Below, piece after piece: positions 1 to 8,666 of a stretch of DNA of 16,003 nt. The number at the start of each line of letters is the position of its first letter. The stretch's first letter is position 1. A model generated the notes under the pieces. The model did no database searches, was not told the DNA's origin, and saw nothing but the letters and a program-made list of their open reading frames with translations. The DNA is from Conidiobolus incongruus B7586 (taxonomy: Eukaryota; Entomophthoromycota; Entomophthoromycetes; Entomophthorales; Conidiobolaceae): positions 1 to 16,003 of the forward strand of contig JNEM01012961.1 in NCBI GenBank assembly GCA_000697335.1. The letters run 5' to 3'. The translations under genes were made by a program, and so were the position numbers.

Positions 1-1573
1 TTTAATCTCTGCTCGTTTTGATTATTCATCTGGTTTGGCTACACATATGACCACTGAAATGTGGCGTAGTACTAGTCAAAACATTCATGTTCTTTTCAAC
101 ATTTTGGAAGCTAACCCTCAAATCTCTGTTGATGAATCATATGATGAAATTGATGACGTTGATGGTGATCCAGATGCTGATGTTGATTATAACAAGATTC
201 AAGGTTCCATTGTTTCATTCATTGAACAACTTGATGACGAATTCACCAAATCTTTACAAAATCTTGATCCTCATGCCACTGAATATTTGGAACGTTTAGC
301 TGATGAAACTCCTCTTGTCACTGTCATTATTCGTGCCCAGAGATACTTCGAATCCAAGAAACAAGTTAGCAACATTTGTAGAACTGTCATTCGTCGTCTT
401 GAACACACTTACTACAAGCCTGATCATGTCATTACTACTGTTGAAAAACTTGTTTATGAAAATCTTACTAAGCTCAGTGGATCCGAAGTTGTTGCCCCCG
501 AGATCACTCCTGAAGATTTAGTTCGTGACTTGTGTGTATACTTGTATAAGAATGCTGACCCACTTTTGCGTACTCGTGCCATGCTCTGCCACATCTACTC
601 TGTTGCCCTTCATGGTCACTACTATGATGCTCGTGACATGTTATTAATGTCTCATCTCCAAGAAACCATTCATCAAGCTGATATCACTACTCAAGTTTTA
701 TTCAACCGCACTATGGTTCAAATTGGTCTTTCTGCTTTCAAGGAAGGATTAATTCGTGAATCCTTAAGCTGTCTCCAAGAACTTCACAATACTGGCCGTG
801 TTAAAGAGCTTTTGGCTCAAGGTACCTCTAATGTTCGCCACGGTCAGAATGCTGATCAAGAAAAGCTTGAAAGACAAAGACAGATTCCTTTCCATATGCA
901 TATCAACTGTGAATTAGTTGAATGTGTATTCCTTACCTGCTCTATGCTCCTTGAAGTTCCCTCCATGGCCGCTGCTGGTACTAACCCTGAAGCTAAGAAG
1001 CGTGTCATCAGCAAGCCTTTCAGAAGATTATTAGATTATTCCGATAGACAAATCTTCCACGGTCCACCTGAAAATACTCGTGATCATATTATGGCTGCTG
1101 CCCATGCTCTTGCCGCTGGTGAATGGGAACGCTCTCGTGATTTCATGTGGGATATTAAGATTTGGAACTTATTACCCGAGCCTGAAAAGATCAAGACTAT
1201 GCTTGCTTCCAAGATTCAAGAAGAAGCTCTTCGTACTTATCTTTTCACTTATGCTCCTTATTACTCCACCATCAGCATGTCACAACTTGGACAAATGTTT
1301 GACTTGCCCTTTTCCCGTGTTTACAGCTTAATCTCTAAACTCATTTGGTCCGAAGAGCTCAATGCTGGTTTGGATCAAGTCCGTAACATGGTTGTTTTGC
1401 ATACCAAAGAACCTTCTGCTATCCAAAGACTCGCTCTTAACTTAGCCGATAAAACTTCTTCTCTTGTTGAGGGAAATGAAAAACTTTTTGAACTCAAAGT
1501 ATCTGATCCAAGCGCGCACTTATCATGGAGCAAAAACACTCGCCGTACTCAAGCCAATCGTGCCAAGAATTAA
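1..1573 (+). CDS. eIF3 subunit C (Nip1 family), 3' part only
   Basis: This is the C-terminal ~523 residues of the eIF3c core subunit of translation initiation factor 3, which helps assemble the 43S complex on the 40S ribosome in the cytosol. The frame is open from base 2 (LISARFDYSSGLATHM...) with no start codon, so the gene begins upstream of the window; the TTG at 35 is not a start. An acidic stretch (about bases 130-200) is followed by the helical repeat region. The PCI domain spans roughly 890-1430 and is very close to animal and fungal eIF3c as I know it: FHMHINCELVECVFLTCSML, then HGPPENTRDH, then KIQEEALRTYLFTYAPYYS and SLVEGNEKLFELK. The tail ends in a basic segment (NTRRTQANRAKN) and a TAA at 1571-1573. 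No intron is seen here, and codon third positions are rich in T and C, as expected of a highly expressed gene. Family assignment is near certain. Confidence 0.96.
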   Translation, partial: LISARFDYSSGLATHMTTEMWRSTSQNIHVLFNILEANPQISVDESYDEIDDVDGDPDADVDYNKIQGSIVSFIEQLDDEFTKSLQNLDPHATEYLERLADETPLVTVIIRAQRYFESKKQVSNICRTVIRRLEHTYYKPDHVITTVEKLVYENLTKLSGSEVVAPEITPEDLVRDLCVYLYKNADPLLRTRAMLCHIYSVALHGHYYDARDMLLMSHLQETIHQADITTQVLFNRTMVQIGLSAFKEGLIRESLSCLQELHNTGRVKELLAQGTSNVRHGQNADQEKLERQRQIPFHMHINCELVECVFLTCSMLLEVPSMAAAGTNPEAKKRVISKPFRRLLDYSDRQIFHGPPENTRDHIMAAAHALAAGEWERSRDFMWDIKIWNLLPEPEKIKTMLASKIQEEALRTYLFTYAPYYSTISMSQLGQMFDLPFSRVYSLISKLIWSEELNAGLDQVRNMVVLHTKEPSAIQRLALNLADKTSSLVEGNEKLFELKVSDPSAHLSWSKNTRRTQANRAKN

Positions 1574-2230
1574 AACATTTTTCATATCGATACTTTAGCC
1601 CTTTTGTTTACCAATTTTTAAATATAACATTCACACATATAAATAGAAAACAATTCCATAATGAATTATTCTATATATCACTCAATTTCTTTTATTTTTC
1701 TACAATTATCGTTATATGATTCGTACTTTTGATTTTTTCTTCAACTTTCCAACTACCTATTATGAATATATATCTCAATATTTAACTTTGAAACAAGAAC
1801 TATAATAGGATCAGATTTTCCTCTCTTCACCTTATATTTAACATTTTATTCAAACTTAATATAATATGATATACATTTTATTAGTGATTGAAACTTAACG
1901 TTTAGTTATCATATAAATTCAAAATCTAAAATCTCTATTTCCGAATTAGATTAATTCCAGTAAATTCTGTCAATTATCCATCTTAATTTTGAAATGTATT
2001 TATTGTAAATCTAATCAATATTAATTTATCATGTTGATAAATTAAACAATTTTAATATGTATAATACTTTTAATAGATAATTTTTGCGTTTAATAAACGT
2101 ATAACATGAATGCACATTATTGTTTGATCTTTTTTTAAAAAAAATTATATTATATATTTTAATTTATAATTAAAGTAATGATATTTTTAATTTTAATATT
2201 AAAATAATAATTTTTAAGTATTTGATGACA

Positions 2231-2303
<73 letters not shown>

Positions 2304-2436
2304 TTATAAATTGATTTTATTATTAAATTTTCATTTTATTTTTCTATTACAATAAATAATTTATAATTTATGAATATTGAGTTTATTAAATAATATTTCA
2401 AGTATGGAATAAGATTATTTAAAATGTTTTCTATAT
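1574..2436. other. AT-rich spacer between convergent eIF3c and LYR pseudogene
   Basis: This stretch lies between the eIF3c stop and the 3' end of the minus-strand LYR pseudogene. It is made almost wholly of A/T runs with stops in all frames. It must hold the eIF3c 3' UTR and cleavage signals, but no unique poly(A) signal can be picked out in such AT-rich DNA. Its one distinct structure is the trinucleotide palindrome listed separately. Confidence 0.7.
2231..2303. repeat. Palindromic (AAT)11-(ATT)14 microsatellite
   Basis: An uninterrupted run of AAT units from 2231 to 2263 passes directly into an uninterrupted run of ATT units (2262-2303). Because ATT is the reverse complement of AAT, the block is a near-perfect inverted repeat of about 33 bp per arm with almost no loop. 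It could extrude as a cruciform or fold as a hairpin if transcribed. Confidence 0.97.
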
Positions 2437-3812
2437 TCAATGACTCAATTGTAATTTTAAGACTAGGTTTTTGAATGGGAAATCATCAACGATAGGGTTC
2501 TTTCCTTTAATTAATGATATTAGACTATGTTTGGAGTAAAATACCTTTCCAAATTCATCAAGAATAGGAATACTTGCTAATGACTTTTTATAGAATCGAC
2601 TGATTTTTCTAAGTTAGGGGAAATCTGCTTTGCTAGGGAGTTGGTTGAAATATTTGACAGTAGGCTGTTGATCATTCCTTTTGTCGAGGTTGGGATGAGA
2701 TGATGGAATAAAGTACTTCACTCTAAATGTTTTCTCTTCCAACTCTTTTTGAACTTCTAAGGGAGTATCATGATTACCAGCGTTGAATCTGTTAGATCGA
2801 TGTGCCGTATAAATTGTTAATGGTTGAATAGTCCAAGTTGATCATTATTTTGACAACATTTAAATAATTTACATCAGCTCCTCGCTCCAGTTCCTTAACC
2901 ATAAAATGGGATAAAGTAGACTGCACTTTACTGAGCTGATGTTTGTATCTTGATCTGACCCAATTATACTGTCTCCTTATTAATTTAACATTTGAGTAAG
3001 GTTGTTCTACTTGGTTAAACTTTTGGGAATCTTAATAGGGTTTCTAAAATGGGATCAAGCTTAATGTGAAGAGGGTAACCTGGTTTATAAGTTCTGATAA
3101 CGATGTTTATTGGCAGTAGGATTGGTCCTAATAGCTTCCACCTTAGTGACCTCGTCTTTCCATATGCATAATTTAAAACTGAAAGCACTGAATTCTGATC
3201 AAGTTGATTTGCCTTATATAACTTGAGAGCGACCTATTAAATGTTACATAAGTTGGTAAGATTCATATGATCTATTGTTTTTTTACTTTTCTATCTTGAC
3301 GTCTTCTATTATTAGAATTATCAAAGGTGAATTTTGATTCACTTCGATTGTTTATAAAATTTAATTTCTGATGTTAAATATATCCTATTTCATGTAATGA
3401 ATAAATTGAAATTAGTTATTGATTATAATAAAATTTAAATACCTAGCCCTAGGATCGAAAAAATCTCTAGCTTCCCTCAATAATTTCCTATAAGTATACA
3501 AAATATCTTTACGTCTTCCTTCTGGTGTATCAACTTCCTGAGGCAAAAATAAATATAATTTATCTAGTCTAGGTTTAAACTCCAAAGTCTATAGCATTCT
3601 AGAATATCACTATCTCGACCTAATCTATTAATGGGTTCAGGTATTTCAGGGTTTAAAAGAACTTTAGAAAGTAGTTTGGATGGGTTTTTATATTCGAATT
3701 CTTAAATTTGTTTTTTGATAGTAAATCCTTGGTAGTCTAAATATATTAAAGGTGAAACAGATTTAATAATGGATCTCAAATATTGTAAATTATTTATCTT
3801 TATTAATGACAT
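2437..3812 (-). pseudogene. Decayed LYR-motif protein gene (Cup1-like family)
   Basis: The minus strand holds consecutive coding-like pieces that together resemble fungal LYR-motif, Cup1-like proteins; such LYR-fold proteins are usually linked to mitochondrial assembly or acyl-carrier-protein binding. An ATG at 3812 opens MSLIKINNLQYLRSII. Around 3540-3443 comes the LYR-like helix (DILYTYRKLLREARDFFDPR). A GT...AG intron fits 3385-3442, with AACTAAT before its acceptor, after which the text resumes as IYLTSEIKF. A second fits 3234-3286. Then follow VALKLYKANQLDQNSVLSVL, NYAYGKTRSLRWKLLGPIL, NWVRSRYKHQLSKVQ, and near the end KISRFYKKSLASIPILDE, with a TGA at 2437-2439. The gene is broken: in-frame TAAs at 3702-3704 and 2614-2616, plus frame changes near 3578, 3360, 3025 and 2850. 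The kept introns argue against a retrocopy. Sequencing error is less likely, because the neighbouring genes are clean. The family name comes from memory of the pattern and is moderately sure; that it is a broken gene is surer. Confidence 0.6.
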
Positions 3813-3875
3813 ATTGTTATATAAATGACTATCCAAAATAATTTATGAAATTTGAAAAAAATATTATTATTTAAG

Positions 3876-3879
3876 AAAA
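3876..3879 (-). terminator. Pol III T4 terminator of tRNA-Thr
   Basis: On the minus strand a TTTT run begins 12 nt after the tRNA 3' end, the usual signal that ends RNA polymerase III transcription. It is the first T4 run downstream of the tRNA. Confidence 0.6.
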
Positions 3880-3890
3880 TTTGAATTGAT

Positions 3891-3962
3891 GCCTTCTACC
3901 AGAATCGAACTGGTGACCTTCCGCTTACTAGGCGGACGCTCTGCCAACTGAGCCAAGAAGGC
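3891..3962 (-). tRNA. tRNA-Thr (anticodon AGU), no intron
   Basis: Read on the minus strand this is a full 72-nt cloverleaf without the 3' CCA. The 7-bp acceptor stem is GCCTTCT/AGAAGGC. The D arm is GCTC/GAGC around AGTTGGCA. The anticodon stem is TCCGC/GCGGA with loop CTAGTAA, giving anticodon AGU (A34 presumably edited to inosine, reading ACU/ACC/ACA). The T arm is ACCAG/CTGGT around TTCGATT. The internal promoter parts are visible as the A box TGGCTCAGTTGG and the B box AGTTCGATTCT. All stems pair fully, so it is probably functional. Confidence 0.97.
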
Positions 3963-4648
3963 TTAATTTTGACATTGTTTTATGAATTAATTGATATTGT
4001 TCCTTGTATTACATTAACTGGACTATTTTTATTCAATCATCTTTTTATCATAGCATATTTTCAACTTTGGTATAATATATATATCTTTAATTCAAGTTCT
4101 TAATATATCTCAATCCATTTTTACTCTATTATTTTTCCTTCAACTTATTTCAACGTTTTTTAGCGTTTGAATTTTGTATATTATATAATGTTTAAAAATA
4201 AATATGTTTACTAAATTAGTTATATATTGATCAAATCCGCTTTAGTTTAATGTTTTGTAAATCATTTATTGAAATCTTTTGATAGAAAATGATAGATATA
4301 TAGTAGAAGAGCATGTTAACTGACAAATCTCATATTAATAGTAAAATTGGAGCAAATTAAAAAGACTTAATTTCTTTTAATTCATAACATTGATTCATTG
4401 CTCTTATTTTAAAGGTATAGTTAATAAAAAATTTTAAAATATGTGCGTAAAAATAATAATACATTAATACTGATGCCACAACAATTGGTAAAGTTGTAAT
4501 TGATTAAAAAATAATGTGAAGATTAATAAATGCTAAATTGATCCTATGAGAAAAGCATAGTCGAAATATGATTGAAGTACCAGAAATTTCAGTGTAATTA
4601 GATATACATGTGATCAAATGAAAATGAATATTATTACATAGAGAAACT
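3963..4648. other. AT-rich spacer upstream of tRNA-Thr, downstream of PHD gene
   Basis: I see no gene here. The part next to 4648 must contain the 3' UTR of the minus-strand PHD gene; the rest flanks the tRNA on its 5' side. Stops are frequent in all frames and there is no clear repeat. Confidence 0.6.
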
Positions 4649-6266
4649 TTAGTGATCCAATTTGACCTCCTTCCTAGTGCGTATGTTTTCGTATTGGTTC
4701 TTATAGTCTTGTAGTTTCCTTTTGAGACTGTCAATGGCCTCAATGCAACTTATCCCCGCTGGTAAGGTGTCGAGCTTCGTGGGATTAAGTATGGAGAGGG
4801 ATGTGTCTTGAAGGTCTTTAATCATAACACCACAATGACCTAGCATTCGATCTGCTCTGATCATAATGGCATTGAGCTGGCTACGAGCGTGCACGTTACG
4901 AGCTCTGGGAGGTGGTGTTGACTTTCTCTTGTTACCTTTCTTTTTATTGGAGTTTGTGGGGGTAGGGTTGTAGCTGGGTGGTTTGGGCGCTTGCACAGGA
5001 GGGCTGAAAAAGTCACTGAGTGCATCGAAGTTAGGGAATGCAGGCATTTCACGGAAATGGATTGAGGTGCGATAAGATTCAGCTCTTCTTAAAGAGTGGG
5101 AAGAGTTGTTACTTGAGGCTTTAGACATGGATAATGGACCAGCCACCGCGTTGGAGGACATTGGCTTGGGCGATGATCTTTTACTTCTGCGAGATGATTG
5201 GGATTTCTTTTCGGAGGCACTAGGAGTTTCTTCGCTCATTTCGACAACTTGATCCATATCTGCATCTTCAGGGATTTCCAAATAAGTGCCTTTATTCCTA
5301 ATTGCCGTTTGTCTTCCACTTCTGGTAGTAAATACCTGAGAAGGTGGTGAATCTTGTTGAATGGGAGTATTAGAAGCCGATTTGGGCTTTTGACTACTGG
5401 AGGCTGATAGTGAGATGGATTTGGCTTTAGAAGCACCATTGAGCAAATTGTTATTAGCTAAGCTTTGATTATTGACTGAGTTAGTCGATCCTGATGATTT
5501 TTTATGTGATTTTTTGGTTGAGGAGGGTTTTTCGTACCTAATAAAATAATTAGTATCTCATGAACCAACTAGAAATGTTCAAGGTTACTTCACTAAATAA
5601 GGATGAAGATCAGGTCTGCACTGTTCACAAAAGTATTTTTCAGGAATTTCAGATTCGGGTATGTTAACACACTCTATGTGCTGCCAAACTTCACACTCTT
5701 CGCATTGAATCATTACACCATCTGCATCTATAGTACTGGATTAATAAAAGTACGATTTTACTCAGCTCTATTATTTTACGTTGAAGTTTACAAATACACC
5801 TAGTGATACCCGCAGGTTCTTCTTCGTCTTCATCATCCTCTTCGTCAGCCTCGTCAAAGTCTTTTTCTTCGGAATACCGTTTATTTCTTCTAGAATTATT
5901 CTTAATTGATTTGTTAGAGCGAGTTGAAGAAGGGCCATTTTTTGTATTATATGTAGCGTGTTTAGAGGAAATTGTTTCTATAGTTGATAAGCTATTTCCT
6001 CCTCTGTTGCGGTTTGGTTGACGGCCTAAAACACCAGTAAGTTAGTCTCTGAAAATTCAAGTTAGAGTAACTTGAGTTGGTGGAAGTTTACACTATCAGT
6101 AAGTAAATAGATACAACTAGTTTCTTTGGATAGTGAAATGAATTATAGAGTAAGAGAGGTAAATAATTGAAGCTAAATTTCATATCAAGTTATTGAGATA
6201 ATATAAAAAATAAATCAAAACAACTATACAAAAATGTAAAGCTCAAAGAATCAAACACTTACCCAT
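4649..6266 (-). CDS. PHD-finger chromatin protein, Cti6-like
   Basis: This predicted 425-residue nuclear protein probably reads histone-tail methylation inside a chromatin complex. By exon fitting it has four coding exons: 6263-6266 (ATGG only), 5780-6025, 5589-5727 and 4649-5537, with introns of 237, 52 and 51 nt. Phases close exactly, and GACTAAC and TACTAAT precede two acceptors. Residues 1-57 are basic and Asn/Ser-rich; 58-72 are a strongly acidic run. The PHD finger follows (about 75-125): ITRCIC, then MIQCEECEVWQHIECV, then YFCEQCRPDLH. The C4HC3 zinc ligands are Cys78, 80, 92, 95, His100, Cys103, 117 and 120. The CxC first pair and the CRPDLH ending resemble fungal Cti6, a subunit of the Rpd3L histone deacetylase complex. 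The remainder is Ser/Lys-rich and mostly disordered, ending in a likely coiled coil (IDSLKRKLQDYKNQYENIR). An alternative donor for intron 2 (5791) would lose the second Cys, so 5779 is preferred. The PHD call is firm; the Cti6 link is inferred. Confidence 0.82.
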
Positions 6267-6692
6267 AGTTGACAAAATAATATAAGATATAGATTAATAA
6301 AGTGTATAATATATATTAACAATCTTTTTAATACTTAAAAACAAATAAAGCGACTATTGACTTGATAAACTATCCAAGAGAGATAAACATAGTGAAAACT
6401 GATTCAATCAATTTGGGTGATTTGATATCCATTTGATAATTTTTTCATGGTCAGGGATTTCGGAATTTGTATGCAAAATATATTTTCAGTCGTCCCACGT
6501 ATCCATTTTTTGTTTCATCCCATAATTTTTTTAATCAGAAATGATAAAAATAAATATACCTTACCAATCTTTTAGAGTTTTTGATCATTTATATTTTAAT
6601 ATTAATATTATATTATTAATTAGAGTACTATTAATTTATTACTATAATATTGTTTTAAAAATATCTGAATATTATATTAATTAAATTTCTCA
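6267..6692. promoter_or_regulatory. Divergent promoter region, PHD gene / mitochondrial HisRS
   Basis: These 426 bp separate the start codons of two genes transcribed away from each other, so both promoters and 5' UTRs must lie here. No ORF or RNA gene is seen. The middle (about 6440-6520) is less AT-rich than the edges, and the HisRS-proximal part is a run of ATTA/TAAT words. I cannot assign a TATA box in such AT-rich DNA. Confidence 0.55.
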
Positions 6693-8313
6693 ATGATAAA
6701 CAATCGATTAATAACAACCATCATTAGCAGTATTCGTAAATATAGTACAAGTACCCAAAGTGTTACCATACAAACTGCTAAGACTAATGAAAAGTTAAAG
6801 ATTAAGAGAATTAAAGGGATGCAAGATTATTTAGGATCCAATATGGATAAGCTTAATTTGATCGAATTAGAAGCTAAGAGAGTTATGCATCTGTATGGCT
6901 ATAGTAAGGTGAATATTCGATGAATTACCAAAGTATGATGTGTTCCTAAATTTTATTATTAGATTGTCACACCTATCTTAGAACAAGTTGAGCTATTCAA
7001 CAAAGGACTTGGGGAAGGATCTGAAGTAGTTGTTGGTAAAGAACTATACGAGTTAGAAGATGTTAAAAATGGAGAGAGGATCGCTTTGAGACCCGAAGGA
7101 ACTGCAAGTAAAGATTTTTGCCATGTTTTTGTCTTTGTTCAGTTTATTAATGAACTAACTTAGGTGTTGTAAGAGCATTCATCAATAATGATTTAAAGTT
7201 TCAATTGCCTCAAAAGCTATACTACTTTGGTCCCATGTTCAGAAGAGAAAGACCTCAGAAAGGGAGACTAAGACAAGTAACTAATATACAAATTTATTTA
7301 TTTTATTTACTAATTATACATAGTTTCATCAATTTGGTGCTGAATGTATTGGTATTTCAAGCGCTTTCAATGACGTTGAGTTAATTAGCCAAGGTTACAT
7401 GCTCCTCAACAATCTTGGACTGTCAGATCGGGTGATTCTCAAAATCAATTCAATTGGTGACTTGAACTCCCGACTTCAGTATGCTCAAGCATTGAAATCT
7501 TACTTGACACCATATCAAGATCAGTTATCTGAGTTTAGTCGGCTTAAGCTAAATATCAACCCTATCAAAATTTTAGATTCCAAAAACAAGGAAGATCTTA
7601 GATTGACGAAGAATGCACCTCGTTTAGGTGATTATCTATCTCCCAATAGTGCATTATTATTCGAAGAAATTCAAAAAGAGCTGAATATCCAGGAAATTCC
7701 TTTTGAAGTTGATAATAATCTAGTACGTGGTTTAGATTACTATAATGATACTGTATGGGAATTCGTTTCCAAGCCAGGTGAAAGGAGCCTAGGAGAGTCT
7801 CAGTGCACTGTATTGGCAGGTGGAAGATATCAAGGCTTAATCGAAAAATTGTCAGGAAAGTATGATTCTGAAAATTTGGTTCCTTCAATAGGGTAATTTA
7901 ACATCCTTTTATTTAATATCAATCATTAAATTAATCTTCTATTTAGATGGGCCTGTGGTGCTGAAAGATTATCCCTCATGCTAAATGAAGTAGCTCCCGA
8001 AGTTCCAGCCATTCAAATCATTCCAATGCTTCACGACTCCTCAGTACAATTCAAAGATAACATCCTAAGCTCGAGCTATCATTTAGCCAACACTTTACGC
8101 CAATCAAACTTCTCTTCTCAAGTATCCATTCCTCCCAAAAATTCTGCCAAATTCCTATCTCAACTGAAATCTAAATTTGTAATTTTCATTGGTCAGGAAG
8201 AAGTTGAAACCAAGCAATTCTCTATTAAGAATTGGGTCACTAGAGATCAACATAAAGTAAATAAGGAAAGTTTAATTCAATTGCTTCAGCAAGAGCTCAC
8301 ACTCGAGAATTAA
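6693..8313 (+). CDS. Mitochondrial histidyl-tRNA synthetase, bacterial type
   Basis: Class II aminoacyl-tRNA synthetase charging tRNA-His, here probably in the mitochondrial matrix. The exons 6693-6908, 6963-7107, 7164-7276, 7324-7892 and 7947-8313 give 469 residues; introns are 54, 56, 47 and 54 nt. An in-frame TAA at 6678 supports the ATG at 6693. Residues 1-22 ([20 protein letters not shown]..) look like a matrix presequence: basic, Ser/Thr-rich, no acid. Visible parts: GMQDYLG (42-48); motif 1 region ending [18 protein letters not shown] (114-121); motif 2 loop [13 protein letters not shown] (146-158) followed by FHQFG; histidine motif [10 protein letters not shown] (291-300, with the catalytic Arg293); AGGRYQGL (323-330); motif 3 WACGAERL (349-356); then the anticodon-binding domain. 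Wording such as [20 protein letters not shown] is strikingly like Rickettsia-type HisS and unlike the eukaryotic cytosolic enzyme. Function is firm; the targeting and origin are inferred. Confidence 0.94.
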
Positions 8314-8666
8314 GCTAATTAAGTGGATAGCTCTTAAAAATTATTTTGAGCCCTTTCTCATCATATTATCACTTTATTATTTATCCATACAACAATGATA
8401 TTGGATGTAACCTATGAATTTTATTAATTAAACATTGTTTCCGCTATATTTTATTTATTATGAGCCACTTTCCTTGATAGATCACTTAGAAGTCGCCTTG
8501 AGGAATCGCTGTATTCCGCCGTTATATTTAATTAAAAAAATAAACATTAGATGTGCTATAATAATGATTTAACAGTTATTAATATAATTTTGATATCATT
8601 AATATAAATTTCTTAGTGTTTTATTATATATTATTCTAAAATTCATTTGAATTAAATATAATTAGT
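8314..8666. other. Convergent 3' spacer, HisRS / EF-Ts, with a GC-richer islet
   Basis: Both flanking genes end here, so this holds two 3' UTRs. Most of it is A/T, but about 8459-8526 is clearly less AT-rich and contains a small hairpin (GGAAT, loop CGCTGT, ATTCC). On the minus strand a 22-codon ATG frame (8544-8479, MFIFLIKYNGG...) runs through the islet. I do not assign it as a gene. Confidence 0.5.

Noticed and set aside
35-37. TTG as the start of the eIF3c reading frame
   Set aside because: The frame stays open to base 2 with eIF3c-like residues, so the gene is cut by the window edge.
1525-1719. 64-codon plus-strand ORF at the eIF3c end
   Set aside because: It starts inside eIF3c in another frame and runs into the AT-rich 3' UTR.
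3702-3704. Reassigned stop codon (TAA read as an amino acid) to explain the LYR gene
   Set aside because: TAA ends eIF3c, HisRS, EF-Ts and the PHD gene, and the LYR gene also has frame changes that reassignment cannot explain.
4504-4743. 79-codon minus-strand ORF
   Set aside because: It overlaps the end of the PHD gene in another frame and its 3' UTR; the composition is non-coding.
5803-6021. Plus-strand ORF with a poly-Ser run
   Set aside because: It is the reverse of the Asp/Glu run in PHD exon 2; the real frame, splice sites and PHD finger are on the minus strand.
7598-7888. 96-codon minus-strand ORF inside HisRS exon 4
   Set aside because: It is the antisense shadow of a conserved synthetase region and shows no family of its own.
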